NCBI GenBank assembly: GCA_030035585.1
Contig: CM057464.1
Location: forward strand, 78,166,919-78,230,918
Direction: 5' to 3'
Length of the DNA stretch: 64,000 nt
Origin: Dugong dugon
Taxonomy: Eukaryota > Chordata > Mammalia > Sirenia > Dugongidae
Shown here one piece after another: positions 1 to 11,527 of the stretch. Made by a program: the position numbers and the translations under genes. The first letter of the stretch is position 1. The number at the start of each line of letters is the position of its first letter. The notes under the pieces were generated by a model. The model saw only the letters and a program-made list of their open reading frames with translations, had not been told where the DNA came from and did no database searches.

Positions 1-609
1 TCCTCTTTGGTGAGCTCTTACGGGCAGAGATTGTGCATTCATCCATCTTTGATTCATACATTTTTAAATTCTTGACTACTAGAGACTTCCAAGCATTCAA
101 TGAGTTTTTTTGTTTGTTTGTTTTATAAAATAAGCAGGAAAGAAAAATAAAGCAGGGCAGAGTAAAGGAAAGACGAGAGGGGAGAAAGGAAGGAAAGGGA
201 ATGTTTAATAGAAGAATCCATGCACCACTGACTTGAAAGATGAGATCTAGGATATGTGTATTTGAAGAAGGAAAGAAAATTTAAAGAAAAATGTATGCCT
301 TGATAACCCTTGTTTCCCATTAAAAAAACGCATTGAGGTATTTTAAATGTGTGTAGTGGGAAGGGAGGGACAACTGAAAACCACAACCCCCTGAACAAGT
401 AATTTGCTGGTACAATGTACTATTAGTCAATCTGTTTGTAGTTAGCCTCCAACCTAATTCTGCCTTCATCAAAAATTCTATACGGCTAAATGGGTTTTGC
501 AAAATCACTTGCATAATCATGTGGTAATGCCCATCCTGGGCACTTTAGAAAATGCTTTTCCTAAAAGTCTAAAGTGGACTAAAATTAAATGTATTTCATT
601 ATTTTCTTT
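1..609. other. AT-rich sequence without recognised features
   Basis: No gene, RNA or repeat family was recognised. A purine-rich patch at about 135-200 (AGGAAAG-type runs) produces short open frames of biased composition that carry no recognisable protein. Confidence 0.5.
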
Positions 610-812
610 GTGTTGCTATGTGCCATGAAGTTCATTCAGACTCATAATGACCCTACAGGACTTAGTAGAACTGCCCTATAGGGTTACTTATGTGTAATCT
701 TTACAGGAACAGATTGCCAGTCTTTTCTCCTGCAGTGCACCTGGTGAGTTCAAACCATCAGCATTTTGATTAGCTGCTGAGAACCTAACCATTGCACCAC
801 CAGGGCTCTTTA
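610..812 (-). repeat. AfroSINE, minus strand
   Basis: Read on the minus strand this starts with a tRNA-like head (AGAGCCCTGGTGGTGCAATG) and box B-like region and ends with the RTE-type tail seen here as CAGACTCATAATGACCC. The order head, body with GCCCTATAGGG, tail is the AfroSINE layout. It is a diverged, inactive copy. Confidence 0.85.
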
Positions 813-1730
813 TTTTATTTATACATTTCTGTTAACATAGTGTATCAAAGTCATGCAAGTACTCTTGTATCATGTAAGTGGAAGTACAGAGAAAAGGTTC
901 ATTTTATAGAAAAATAAAAATAGATACTGAACATAAGGTCCTGTCAGGTGGCCTTTGTGACTACAAATGCTTTGTCTGTTGTGTTACTTTTTCTCTGCAG
1001 TCATAGATATATTAGATATATTTAGTTATTGCAACTAAGTGTTTTTCATTCATTAATATTTTATTTTCAGTTACAGTGACATTCAAGTTTTACCACAGGC
1101 TTTTACAACTGCAGACAGTCATGAAATTGCATCTTACTCCAAAAAGATAAGATAGTTTTCCCATTAAGAGAAACTTAAGTGTCATTTCCATAGCTTGCAA
1201 ACCCCGTAATTCTCATTGCATATCCAACAATCTTCCTTCATTTCTTGGCAGCAAATCATTAGCTGAGAACGGGAGGGAGACCTCATTATCACTTACACTA
1301 AACTATTTTCACACAATGTGTTAGAAGAAATTTACTAGTCTGCCCTGAAGCATTATCAAAGAATTGGTACTGAGCTACATTTGTCAAGATAAATGAACAA
1401 AGTACATTTTGTGATGTGGTCATCCTCATTTTTAATCATGTTTGCTAGCTTATTGCCTATTTCACAAAACTTAGTAATTGGCAGTAGGTCTCTGTCATTT
1501 ATACAAAATTAGCCTGGTCTTCTCTAACATTAATATACGAACAAGTTTACAATTGTGTGTTTGATTTTAATATTTAAATTGTAAATGTAAATAATTCATT
1601 TATTGAACAGTCTTTTATCTTTGACAGGACATAATAAATTAATAGAGGAAATGTTTATAATAATTAAGGGAAAACAATCTATGTTTTAAAAAATGAATTA
1701 CTATCTCCAATTACGATTATATAAAAATTA
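813..1730. other. AT-rich sequence without recognised features
   Basis: No reading frame, repeat family or RNA structure was recognised. The right edge runs into the T-rich tail of the L1 3' end that starts at about 1735. Confidence 0.45.
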
Positions 1731-1734
1731 TTTT

Positions 1735-3384
1735 TTTCCATTTTATCATTTTTTTGTTTTATACATTTTTTATTGTGCTTTAGATGAGAGTTCACAGAGC
1801 AAATTAGTTTGTAATTAAACAATTAATACACATACTGTTTCATGACATTGGTTGCCAACCTCGCAACATGTCAATGCTCTCTCCTTCTTGAGCTTGGGTT
1901 CCCCATTTCCATTCTTCCAGTTTTCTTGTCCCCTCTTGCCTTCTTGTCCTTACCCCTAGACTGGTGTGCCCACTTAGTCTTCTGTATGTGATTGAGCTAT
2001 GTGTATTATTGTTTGTTTTATGGGCCTGTCTGATCTTTGGCTGAAGGATGAACCTCTGGAGTGACTTCAGTACTGAGTTAAAATGGTGTTCAGAGACCAT
2101 AGTCTCAGGGTTCTCCAGTCTCTGTCAGACCAGTAAGTATGGTCTTTTTTTGTGAGTTTGAATTTTGTTCCCCATTTTTCTCCACCTCTGTCTGGGACCC
2201 TCTATTGTGATCGTTGTCAGAGCAGTCGGTGGTGGTAACCAGGCACCATCTAGTTGTGTTGGACTCAGTCTGGTGGAGGCTGTGGTAATTGTGGTCCATT
2301 AATCCTCTGGACTAATCTTTCCCTTGTGTCTTTGGTTTTCTTCATTCTTCCTTGTTCCAGACAGAGTGGGATGAGTAGACACGTCTTAGATGGCTGCTCA
2401 CAAGCTTTTAAGACTCCAGATGCTACTCACCAAAGTAGGATGTAGAACATTTTCTTTATAAACTGTTGTTGTTAGGTGCTATTGAATTGGTTCTGACTCA
2501 TAGTGACCCTATGTATAACAGAATGAAACACTGCCTGGACGTGTGCCATCCTCAAAATCATTGTTATGCTTGAGCCCATTGTTGCAGCCACTGTGTCAGT
2601 CCATCTTCTTCAGGATCTTCCTCTTTTTCGCTGGCCCTCTACTTTACCAAGCATGATGTTCTTCTCCAGGGACCGATCCCCCCTGAAAACATGTCCAAAG
2701 TATGTGAGACGCAGTCTCACCATCCTTGCTTCTAAGGAGCATTCTGGCTGTACTTCCAAGACAGATTTATTGGTTCTTCTGGCAGTCCATGATATAGTCA
2801 ATATTCTCTGCCAACACCATAATTCAAAGGCATCAATTCTTCGGTCTTCCTTATTCGTTGTCCAGCTTTAACATGCAGATGAGGAGATTAGAAACACCAT
2901 GGCTTGGGTCAGGTTCACCTTAGTCTTCAAGGTGACATCTTTGGTTTTCAACACTTTAAAGAGGTCTTTTGCAGCAGATTTGCCCAATGCAATGCGTCGT
3001 CTGATTTCTTGACTGTTGCTTCCATGGGTGTGCATTGTGGATCCAAGTAAAATGAAATCTTTATGCCAGTTGAGCTAGATGTCTCTGAAGACCATGGTCT
3101 CCAACCTTCAGCCAAGTAACTTGGTCCCTCAGGGAGTTTGGATGTGTCTATGAACCTTCTATGACTTTGCCTTGGTCAAGTTTTGTTGAATTCCCCAGTA
3201 TCAAGTACTGTTTTACCCTTCACCAAAGTTATCACTTATCTATTGTCTACTTAGTGTTTTTCCCTTCCCACTCCTTCTCTCCCTAGTAACCATCAAAGAT
3301 TGTTTCTTTCTGTGTGTAAACCTGTTCATGAGTTTTTATAATAATTATCTTATACAGAATTTGTGCTTTTGTGATTGACTTACA
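1735..3384 (-). mobile_element. L1 3'UTR, minus strand, split by an RTE insertion
   Basis: The left end is T-rich and reads ATTGTGCTTTAGATGAGAG, the reverse complement of an L1 3' terminus with AATAAAA signal and A tail. Sequence up to about 2461 and again from about 3058 reads as one non-coding 3'UTR-like block. A piece of RTE LINE separates the halves. Assignment to an afrotherian L1 3'UTR rests on recalled sequence and on the matching terminus at 3645-3690. No ORF2 is left. Confidence 0.6.
2464..3057 (-). mobile_element. 5'-truncated RTE LINE fragment, minus strand
   Basis: The sequence starts with GTTGTTGTTAGGTGCTATTG, the reverse complement of the RTE 3' terminus with its AACAAC tail. 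It continues through the RTE C-terminal coding region. The minus frame at 2610-2801 contains LRLTYFGHVFRGDRSLEKN, closely matching LHLTYFGHVIRRRQSLKKD in the larger copy at 9291-9632. Only the last ~600 bp are present, as expected for a 5'-truncated insertion. It lies inside the L1 3'UTR block, so it is the younger of the two. Confidence 0.85.
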
Positions 3385-3402
3385 AAAATTAATTTGTTTC
3401 AA

Positions 3403-3697
3403 CTATTTTGTTCTGTAAACCTTCATCTAAAGTGAGAATAGCAGCACAATTGGAAGAGCGTAGTCGATGTCACTGAACTGTGCATGTAGAAATTTTTGAA
3501 ATGGTGTATCTTTGGCTATGTATATTTTCACCAAAAAAAAAAAAAAAAAAAAAGATCGAGAAGGGAGAGGGTTGACATGTTGTGGGGTTGTTAACCAATG
3601 TCATAAAACTATATGTGTACTACTGTTTCGTGAGAAACTATTTGTTCTGTAAGCCTTCACCTGAAGTACAATAAAAATAAATAAATAAATTAATTAA
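3403..3697 (+). mobile_element. L1 3'-end fragment with target-site duplication
   Basis: A short plus-strand L1 3' terminus ends in TTCACCTGAAGTACAATAAAA and an (AAAT)n tail. It is flanked by near-identical 14-mers, TTAATTTGTTTCAA at 3389-3402 and TTAATTCGTTTCAA at 3698-3711 (one mismatch), a good target-site duplication. An internal A run of about 20 bases starts near 3533. The phrase TGTTCTGTAA(A/G)CCTTCA occurs at both ends of the fragment, suggesting an internal duplication or two nested 3' ends. Confidence 0.7.
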
Positions 3698-3734
3698 TTA
3701 ATTCGTTTCAATCAAACAATTACAAAAATCAAAA

Positions 3735-4580
3735 GACAAGAAACCGAGAAAAATATGCAAGTCAAATGGCTGCATTAATTAACATGCACATAATATTTAT
3801 AAACCAGTAAGTTAAAGACCAAAAATCAAACATAAAAACGGGCAAAGAAAAGGCAAAATATAAATGCCCAATGACCTTGAAGAGATGTTGAATCTCATTG
3901 TAACTAAATAATATAAAATAAAATGACAATGAGGCCCTATCATTCACCTACAGAAACTCTTATAATAAACTCAGATTTAGTGAGAATGAGAAGAAAAAGG
4001 GTCCCGATATTGTTGCTGGAAGTAGAAAATCATACTCTGTTGGATAAATATTTGGGGAAATACAAAGGAATTAAAATAAAAACTTAAATATACTTCCTCA
4101 TTAACCAAGTAAGTTTACTTCAGGTAGAGAAATACAGATATATCTATATATGTTCTATGAATGTGCCTAAACAAATGTGCAAGGCTACAGCATAAAAATG
4201 TTACTAACTCTTTGCAATAGCCAAGTAAACATAGCAGCAATCTCAATGGTTATCAGTAGCAAATTTGCTCAAAAACACTACAGTACTTTCATTAAATAAA
4301 ATGAGACTGAGCTATTAAAATCAGACCATTCTGTGTGTATTTATATATGGAATTTTTTATAAAAAAGTAGTAAAAGTGTATATGAAAGGTGTGTAATATA
4401 AAGGTGTACTTGTGATTTGTGCATGTTTCCATGCGTGGACTGTCACCACGTTAGCATTGACTCACTCTGGAGAGTGGGCTTCACATGGAATTGGATATTT
4501 TGAAGGGGAGAGTGAGACCATGATATTTTAATGTTTATTTTAAACTCGTTTCTTTAGTACAACCTAATTACTAATTTTTT
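3735..4580 (+). mobile_element. Old L1M/HAL1-like 3' end
   Basis: Degenerate sequence follows the order of an L1 ORF2 terminus and 3'UTR: GGGCAAAGAAAAGGC, GATGTTGAATCTCATT, a GACAATGAGG stretch, then CTTTGCAATAGCCAAGTAAA and an ATTAAAA-rich tail. No open frame survives. Subfamily cannot be assigned by eye. Confidence 0.55.
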
Positions 4581-6310
4581 AAAAATATAAAAGAACTAAA
4601 GATAATGATATTTTTAAAGTTACCATCTTCCTATATGATGATGACTTCTTGGTTCTCTAGAATCATTTGCATTTTATGAGGAAAATATATTCCAAACTGT
4701 GTTATTCCAGTTCATCTTTAAAATGACTGAATAGAAATGGGCTAAGTTCTTAATATATAATCCAGAGAATGATTTCATGTTTACATTATCTCTATTTTGA
4801 AAATTAAGAAATATATGACATGAACATACAAAAGCATATAATGTTTTATGCATTTACTCAAAACTCAAAATTGTAGCAATTACTAGCCACAAAGAGAAAT
4901 AATACTAACAGCACTCTCTAGTCAAATAAAGTAATACTTTGCTGGTATGTTTGTACTGCATGGAATGAATAATGAGTGATCCATATTCTCGTGACCTCAA
5001 ACAATAAATGTAAAATCGTCAGTGAATGATCAGGTTTATTATTAGGAAATGTAATTAGACCTAATTACACCCCAGACTTATTTTCCCTAATTTTTCATTC
5101 TCCTAGTACTCATGCATATTGATTATGCCACATAATCATGGGCTTACTGATTTGTCTTTTAAGTGGTCTCTAGTGTTTCACTAATGTATATTTCACTTCT
5201 CAATATTACTGTGGGGCTTTTTATATACCTTCCCCATATTCCTTAATGCAATTGATAATCAGGAAATGTTTCTTTAATGAAAATGCAGAAGCATTTCAGC
5301 ATGGACTATTAAATCTTTTAATTATACAGGAGGAAACCAATGGGGAAGATGAGATTCTGGTTGTCAATGGGGTAATAAAAAAAAGAAACTTAAGTGATAG
5401 CTGCGTAAGTAAGGATGAAGCAAGGAATCTGGGTTAAACCCAATAAATAGACTGGGAGGTGAGAGATGGTGACATAAAGATAATTTTGAACAAATTTCAT
5501 AGATCTGGTCATGAGAGGGGGTCAAAATAATGCTAGGTGTTCACATAGTTCATTTTCAGTACTAACTACAAATAATATTCATAACATAATAAAATGCAAA
5601 AACATTAAGTGATTCTCATATTAGAAGGATAACTTTGTCACACTTGATGTCTCTAGGTTATTGTTTCTATATGTATATTTTTATCATTTTTCTTTATCTC
5701 AAAAAATAATAGAAAGTTGTTTAATGACTTTAGTATATTTTGATTACTATGATAGCAAACACACTGATAAATCTCATACAATAATAAAAAAATTGTGAAA
5801 AATAAAATTCCAGATAAAATCAAAGCTTTATAAAAATACATTGGAAAACGTTACTCCATAGGCAACGTGCGGGACTTTCAAACGTCTGGGAAAATTGCAT
5901 TATTTCTAGACCCGATTTATTCAATCTTGCCAAAGGCATTTTTCCACATTGAAGGCTATTTCTATGACAAGATTAAAATTTTAACAGACATTATATGCGT
6001 CAGCTAAAATACATTATGAAAACCTTCCAGGACTTCAGTACCACTCATTGGCAAGTCATATTTTATATAAATATTTCACCCAGTCACGGTTAATTATTAG
6101 ACAATTGAGCGTGCATCATATTTCTTTCTGTGTAATCAATAACAAAAAAAATGTTTTTTTTTTTTAAATTTTTAAATAGTAAATACTTTTCCCTTTCTCT
6201 GTGAAAGCTGAATGTGATTCTTCTGAAATACAGTAAAATGTTGGTATAAGAAAGTGTGCCAAGATTGGTATCTTTATGGGGACAAGTACTTATCTTTGTA
6301 CCCCAAATCT
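4581..6310. other. AT-rich sequence without recognised features
   Basis: About 1.7 kb of very AT-rich DNA. The longest open frames, near 5246-5437 and 5653-5841, are 62-63 residues, lack recognisable motifs and are of the size expected by chance. Confidence 0.45.
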
Positions 6311-6314
6311 ATTC

Positions 6315-6525
6315 ACAAACATTTATATAGCACTTATTATATGTCAGGCACTATTACAGGAACATAATAAATATTAACTCACTTTTGTCTTTTGAACAAC
6401 CCTACGATGTAGGTATTATTATAATCTCTTTTCTACAGATGGGGAAATCGAGGCAGGAAAGAAATATACCCATGATCACACAGCCAGTGTGAGGCTTCAA
6501 CTCCAATAGTCATACTCCAGATACT
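6315..6525 (-). repeat. MIR, minus strand
   Basis: The stretch contains the reverse-complement MIR core in order: CACTTATTATATGTCAGGCA, CAACCCTACGATGTAGGTAT, ACAGATGGGGAAATCGAGGC and ATCACACAGCCAGTG. This is an old mammalian tRNA-derived SINE. Confidence 0.85.
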
Positions 6526-6711
6526 GTTTTCTTAAAATATGTAAATGTAGAAAATGTTATCTCTTTATAAACTCTGGCAGCGTGTTTACCTGAAGTGAAT
6601 AGAACTGAATAGAACTCTTCAAAGCAGTTAGGTATGTATATAAACACAGGCGGAATCCCAAATTTCTAAGCTTTGTTAAATATGTTACATGTGACTTTTT
6701 TATTTGTAAAG

Positions 6712-6905
6712 TGTTGTTGTTGTGGGCTGTTCAGTCGATTCTGACTCATAGCAACCCTACAGGACATGGTAAAACTGCACCATAGGGTTTCTTAGGCTGA
6801 AATCTTTATGGAAATAGATTGCCAGGTGTGTTCTCCCACAGAGCGGCTGGTGGATTACTTTCAGTTAGCAGCCAAGCACTTAACCATTGCGCTGCCAGGG
6901 TTCCT
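6712..6905 (-). repeat. AfroSINE, minus strand
   Basis: The RTE-type tail (GTTGTTGTTG...CGATTCTGACTCATAGCAAC) lies at the left and the tRNA-like head (AACCCTGGCAGCGCAATGGT when reversed) at the right, so the element is on the minus strand and nearly complete. Confidence 0.88.
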
Positions 6906-6997
6906 TTCATAAACTGTACCATCTTCTAATTTAAAACTAAAGTTCAGTAAAATTTCTTTAGGGAAACTTACGTTGAGTAACTTTAAATTTATTGAAC

Positions 6998-7332
6998 TGA
7001 CGGGAGGATTCTTGCCTTCTACGTTGGAGACCCGGGTTCAATTTCCCGCTAATGCACCTCACGTGAGGCCACCACTCATCCATCATTGGAGGCTTGCATG
7101 TTGCCACGATTCTGAACAGGTTTCAGTTGAGCTCCTGGAATAAGGCAGACTAGGAAAAAAAGTCTGGCAATCTACTTCCAAAAATAAACCAATCAATAAT
7201 ACCCTATGGATCACAGTAGCCCAATCTCCAGCGGATCATTAGGATGGTGCAGCACTGGGCAGCTTTTATTTTCTTTGTGCCTGGGATCCCCATAAGCTGG
7301 AGGTTGACCGACAGCAGGTAACAATAACAGCA
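6998..7332 (+). repeat. tRNA-Gly-headed SINE, plus strand
   Basis: The head reads GATTCTTGCC...GGAGACCCGGGTTCAATTTC, close to the 3' half of a tRNA-Gly(GCC) gene including box B. It is followed by a body (GGAGGCTTGCATGTTGCCAC, CAGACTAGGAAAAAAAGTC) and a tail related to RTE (CGACAGCAGGTAACAATAAC). The first part of the tRNA head is missing, so this is a SINE and not a tRNA gene. Confidence 0.8.
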
Positions 7333-7392
7333 CATGTGTATATATATGTGTGTGTGTGTGTGTACACACGTATACAAACATACATATGTAAT
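7331..7392. repeat. TG/TA microsatellite
   Basis: A mixed (TA)n(TG)n run immediately follows the SINE tail, a common site for microsatellite growth. Confidence 0.85.
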
Positions 7393-8040
7393 AAAATTCA
7401 ATTACCCATTACTCCCACAGTTTTCTTTTTTCACAAGTAAGGAATTATTATAACTAGCTAACCAATGATTTCCTACTCTTTTCCTGATGATATCATTATT
7501 TGATAAAGATATTCACTGTGCTCAGATGCACCATCAGAGTCCTTCACACAAAATTTTGGTCACCATTACCAACGTATTGAAGGCCCTACTCTAAGAGAGA
7601 TTCATCATCACTGCAGCCTAACCACCAAATTATGTAAGAACTCTACTGTCGTTTTCCATCTCTCATTAGACATTTCCCTGTTGTAAAGGTAACTTTTGTC
7701 TTTGGACTTTCATAGCTCAGTGAGATGGAAGGAAGCAGTTTATTTCATCCTCACTACATGCAGTTTTCATTAATTAATAAAGCAATGCTTTGCGAATTCA
7801 TCATGGCATCAGAAGCAGCAGATGTTTATTTATAAAATGGTGTATTATACAATGAGCAGTCTTTCTTATAAATTGCTTGATTCCAGAGGAAAAAAATCAC
7901 ATTTTTAATAGTGAGTAGGATAAGGTACTACAGCAACTGTTTGAACTACATTCATCTTAAACTGTGCAGAAATTTGTCATGTCCAACAAATTAGACTTAT
8001 TGTAGGTATATGTTCATAGTGGTGTCAGTCTTTGTCTGTT
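7393..8040. other. Sequence without recognised features
   Basis: No repeat family or gene was recognised. Confidence 0.4.
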
Positions 8041-8086
8041 TATATAACATTATATATATATCATTTGTTATACGTGTATATATATA
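8041..8086. repeat. AT-rich microsatellite
   Basis: Alternating TA/TG runs lie directly against the left edge of the LTR that starts at 8087. Confidence 0.75.
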
Positions 8087-8600
8087 TGTAATGGACTGAA
8101 TTGTGCCCCTCAAAAATATGTGTCAACCTGGCTAGGCCATGATTCCCAGTATTGTCTGGTTGTCCTCCTTTTCGTGATATGATGTAATTTTCCTATGTGT
8201 TGTAAATTCTACCCTATATGATGTTAATGAGGCAGGATTAAAGGCAGTTATGCTAATGAATCAGGACACAATCTGCAGTATTAGATTGTATCTTGAGTCT
8301 ATCTCTTTTGAGATAGAAAAAAGCAAGCAGAGAGAAGAGGGACCTCTTACCACCAAGCAAGAAGAGCCAGGAGTAGAGTACATTCTTTGGACCAATGGTC
8401 CCTGTGCTGAGAAGCTACTAGACCAGGGGAAGATTGATGATAAGGGACCCTACCCCAGAGCTGACAGTGGAAGAAAGCCTTCCTCTGGAGCTGGCGCCTT
8501 GAATTCAGATTTGTAGCCTCCTAAACTGTGAGAGAATAAATTTCTGTTAAAGCCACCCACTTGTGGTATTTCTGTTATAGCAGCACTAGACAACTCATAA
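8087..8600 (+). mobile_element. Solo LTR, ERVL/MaLR type
   Basis: It opens with TGTAATGGACTGAATTGTGC and closes with an MLT1-like end: AATAAATTTCTGTT (polyadenylation signal near 8535), AAGCCACCCAC and TTATAGCAGCACTAGA. No retroviral coding sequence lies on either side, so it is a solo LTR. An 88-residue open frame inside it (8250-8516) shows no known protein motif and is taken as chance. Confidence 0.75.
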
Positions 8601-8603
8601 ACT

Positions 8604-8753
8604 CATTGCCCTGGAGTTGGTTCTGACTCATAATGACCCTATAGGACAGAGTAGAACTTCCCCATAGGATTTCCACTGAGCGGCCGGTGGATTTGAACTG
8701 CTGACCTTTTGGTTAGCAGCCTGAGCTCTTAACCACTTCACCACCAGGGTTCC
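8604..8753 (-). repeat. AfroSINE, minus strand
   Basis: The tail side (GTTGGTTCTGACTCATAATG) is at the left, then CCCTATAGGACAGAGTAGAA, then the head TGGTTAGCAGCCTGAGCTCT...CACCACCAGGGTTCC at the right. It directly abuts the LTR on its left and a TG repeat on its right. Confidence 0.9.
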
Positions 8754-8755
8754 AC

Positions 8756-8757
<2 letters not shown>

Positions 8758-8795
<38 letters not shown>
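8758..8795. repeat. (TG)n microsatellite
   Basis: About 19 uninterrupted TG units follow the SINE. On the minus strand this reads as a poly-Thr-His peptide, an artefact. Confidence 0.95.
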
Positions 8796-8798
<3 letters not shown>

Positions 8799-9290
8799 AA
8801 TGTATATACATATATACTAAATAAATTTTTACTAGTACATAACCTTTAAAAATTTGAGTTTTTGCTTTTGTTTTTTTCAAATTTAAAGTGCTACTCACAG
8901 TCATTTATAATTAACATATTTTGAGGAAAAATTTGTCTAGAGACTTATTTTTTTGTTAGCAAGTTTCAGAAAGGAAGGGTTTTTGTTTTACTGAGATATG
9001 ATTCTAGAAGGTTTGAAATATTCAACATGATCAAAGCAACAAAAAATACATTTTGAATTTCTCTATTGGGGGATTTTTATATTAAGCAAGGCATCTCTTG
9101 CTATTAAATAGAGAAAACATACCACAAAAGTTAAAGACACTACCATTCTTAAACGTTCTCTAAAGTGGAATACATATCAAATGATTTAAAAGTAAAATTA
9201 AAAGCTAGATCGTTGTTGTTATTTCATGGCATCAAGTTGTTTCTGACTTATAGTGACAGTATGTACAACAGAATGAAACACTTCCCGGTC

Positions 9291-9632
9291 CTACGCCATC
9301 CTCACAACCGTTATTACTCTTAAGCCCATTGCTGCAGCCACTGTGTCAATCCATCTTATTGAGGGTCTTCCTCTTTTTCCCTGATTCTCTACTTTGCCAA
9401 GCATGATGTCCTTCTTCAGGGACTGACGCCTCCTGATAACATGTCCAAAGTATGTGAGATGTAGTCTCGCCATCCTTGCTTCTAAGGAGCATTCTAGCTT
9501 TACTTCTTCCAAGAAAGATTTGTTCATTCTTTTGGCGGTACATGGTATATTCAACATTCTTCTCCAACACCACAATTCAAAGGTGTCAATTCTTCTTTGG
9601 TCTTCTTTATTTATCATCCAGCTTTCACACAC
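9291..9632 (-). pseudogene. RTE ORF C-terminal domain, frameshifted
   Basis: This 113-residue open frame is the C-terminal part of the RTE polyprotein, downstream of the reverse transcriptase. It shows the conserved run MCESWMINKEDQRRIDTFEL, then CWRRMLNIP, LTYFGHV and a basic GKRGRPSIRWID end. The same domain appears in the fragment at 2610-2801. It lies in a different frame from the reverse transcriptase at 9863-10744, so at least one indel separates them. Function of this domain is not assigned here; in RTE and BovB elements it follows the thumb. The copy is dead. Confidence 0.8.
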
Positions 9633-9862
9633 ATAAGAAGTGACTGAAAACTAATGGCTTGGGTCAGGTGCACTGTAGTCTCTAACACTTCAAAGAGGTC
9701 TTTTGTAGCAGATTTGCCCAATGCAATGCGTCGTCTGATTTCTTGACTGCTGCTTGCATGGGTATTAATTGTGGATCCAGTAAAATGAAACCCTTGACAA
9801 CTTCAATCTTTTCTCCATTTATCATGATGTTGCTTATTAGTCCAGTTGTGAGGGTTTTTGTT

Positions 9863-11311
9863 TTACACTGAGGTGTAATCCTTACTGAAGGCTGTGGTTT
9901 TTGATTTCATCAGTAAGTGCTTCAAGCCCTCTTTACTCTCAGCAAGCAAGGTTGTGTCATCTGCATAATGCAGGTTGTTAATGAGTCTTCCTCCAATCCT
10001 CATGCCCCATTCTTCTTCAGATAGTCCAGCTTCTTGCATTATTTCCTCAGCATACAGATTGAATAGGTATGGTGAAAGGATACAACCCTGACACACACTT
10101 TTCCTGACTTTAAACCGCACAGTATCCCTTTGTTCTGTTAATACGACTGCCTCTTGATCTATGTACAGGTTCCTCATGAGCACAATTAAGTGTTCTAGAA
10201 TTATCATTCTTCTCAATGTTATCCGTAATTTATGATCCACACAATCGAATGCCTTTGCATAGTCAATAAAACACAGGTAGACATCTTTCTGGTATTCTCT
10301 ACTTTCAGCCAGGATCCAGCTGACATCAACAATGATATCCCTGCTTCCGTGTCCTCTTCTGAATCTAGCTTGAATGTCTGGAAGTTCCCTGTCAATATAT
10401 TGCTGCAGCAGCTTTTGAATGATCTTCAGCAAAATTTTACTTGCGTGTGATTTTAATGATATTGTTTGATAATTTCCACATTCAGTGCGATCATCTTTCT
10501 TGGAAATAGGCATAAATATAGATCTCTTCCAGTTGGTTGGCCAGGCAGCTGTCTTCCAAGTTTCTTGGCATAGACCAGTGAGTACTTCCAGCACTGTATC
10601 CATTTGTTGAAACATCTCAATTAGTATTCCATCAATTCCTGAAACCTTGTTTCGCTCCAATGCTTTCAGAGCAGCTTGGACTTCTTCCTTCAGTACCACT
10701 GGTTCCTGCTCATATGGTATCTCCTGAAATGGTTGACTATCCACCAGTTCATTCTGGTATAATGACTCTGTGTATTCCTTCTATCTTCTTTGGACGCTTC
10801 TTGAGTCATTTAATATTTTCCCCATAGAATCCTTCAATATTGCAACTTGAAGCTTGAATTTTTCCTTCAGTTCTTTCAGCTTGAGAAATGCAAAGAGTGT
10901 TCTTCTCTTTTGGTTTTTCATCTCCATGTCTTTGCACACTTCATTATAATACTTTACTTTGTCTTCTTGAGCCACCCTTTGAAATCTTCTATTCAACTCT
11001 TTCACTGCATCATTTCTTCCTTTTGATTTAGCTACTTGATGTTCAAGAGCAAGTTTCAGAGTCTTTTCTGACATCCATTTTGGTCTTTTCTTTCTTTCTT
11101 GTCTTTTTAATGGCCTCTTGTTTTCTTCATGTATGATGTCCTTGATGTGTTTCCACAACTCGTCTGCTCTTTGGTCATTAGCGTTCAATGCATCAAGTCT
11201 GTTCTTACGATGGTCTCTAAATTCAGGTGGTTTATACTGAAGGTTGTACTTTGGCTCTCGTCGACTTGTTCTAATTTTCTTCAGTTTCAACTTAAACTTG
11301 TGTATGAACAA
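9863..11311 (-). pseudogene. RTE reverse transcriptase with upstream linker, one stop codon
   Basis: Two open stretches in one minus frame (10781-11311, 176 residues; 9863-10744, 293 residues) are split by a single stop at 10781-10783. That codon looks like TGG changed to TAG, because the better-preserved plus copy reads AGAAGATGGAAGG there. The first stretch is a lysine-rich linker (KWMSEKTLKLALEHQ). The second is a LINE reverse transcriptase: motif A FIDYAKAFDCVD (plus coordinates 10234-10271), motif B VCQGCILSPYLFNLYAEEI, and motif C YADD at 9956-9967. Both catalytic aspartate motifs are therefore kept. The frame ends prematurely at 9863, after the palm. RTE family membership is confident; activity is excluded by the stop, the downstream frameshift and loss of the endonuclease. 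Confidence 0.9.
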
Positions 11312-11527
11312 TTGATGGTCCTTCTACTGGGTCTTTCTTCCTAGTCTGATTAGTCTGGAAGCTCAGCTGAAACCTGTCCACCATGGGTGACCCTACTGGT
11401 GTTTGAATACCAGTAGCATAGCTTCCAGCATCACAGCAACATGCAATTCCCCACAGTACAACAAACTGACAGATACGTGGGGGTAAAGCTAGCTATAGAC
11501 CTGATATTTCTCTGGACTACTGCAGGC

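Larger units (their letters stand above)
9213..11526 (-). mobile_element. RTE-clade LINE, minus strand, endonuclease region deleted
   Basis: The 3' end (GTTGTTGTTATTTCATGGCA on the plus strand) is at 9213. The 5' leader reaches at least 11460 and probably 11526, where an LTR begins. Going 5' to 3' on the minus strand it has a leader (GCTTCCAGACTAATCAGACT), the basic linker region, the reverse transcriptase and the C-terminal domain, then the tail shared with AfroSINEs. The leader joins the coding region directly at about 11321-11331; the expected apurinic-like endonuclease is missing. RTE elements normally encode endonuclease plus reverse transcriptase in one ORF, so this is an internally deleted copy. 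Confidence 0.85.

Noticed and set aside
6998..7060. Possible tRNA-Gly gene
   Set aside because: Only the 3' half of the tRNA shape is present, the body and RTE-type tail follow, and other copies exist in the window, so it is a SINE head.
8250..8516. An 88-residue frame
   Set aside because: It lies wholly inside a MaLR-type solo LTR.
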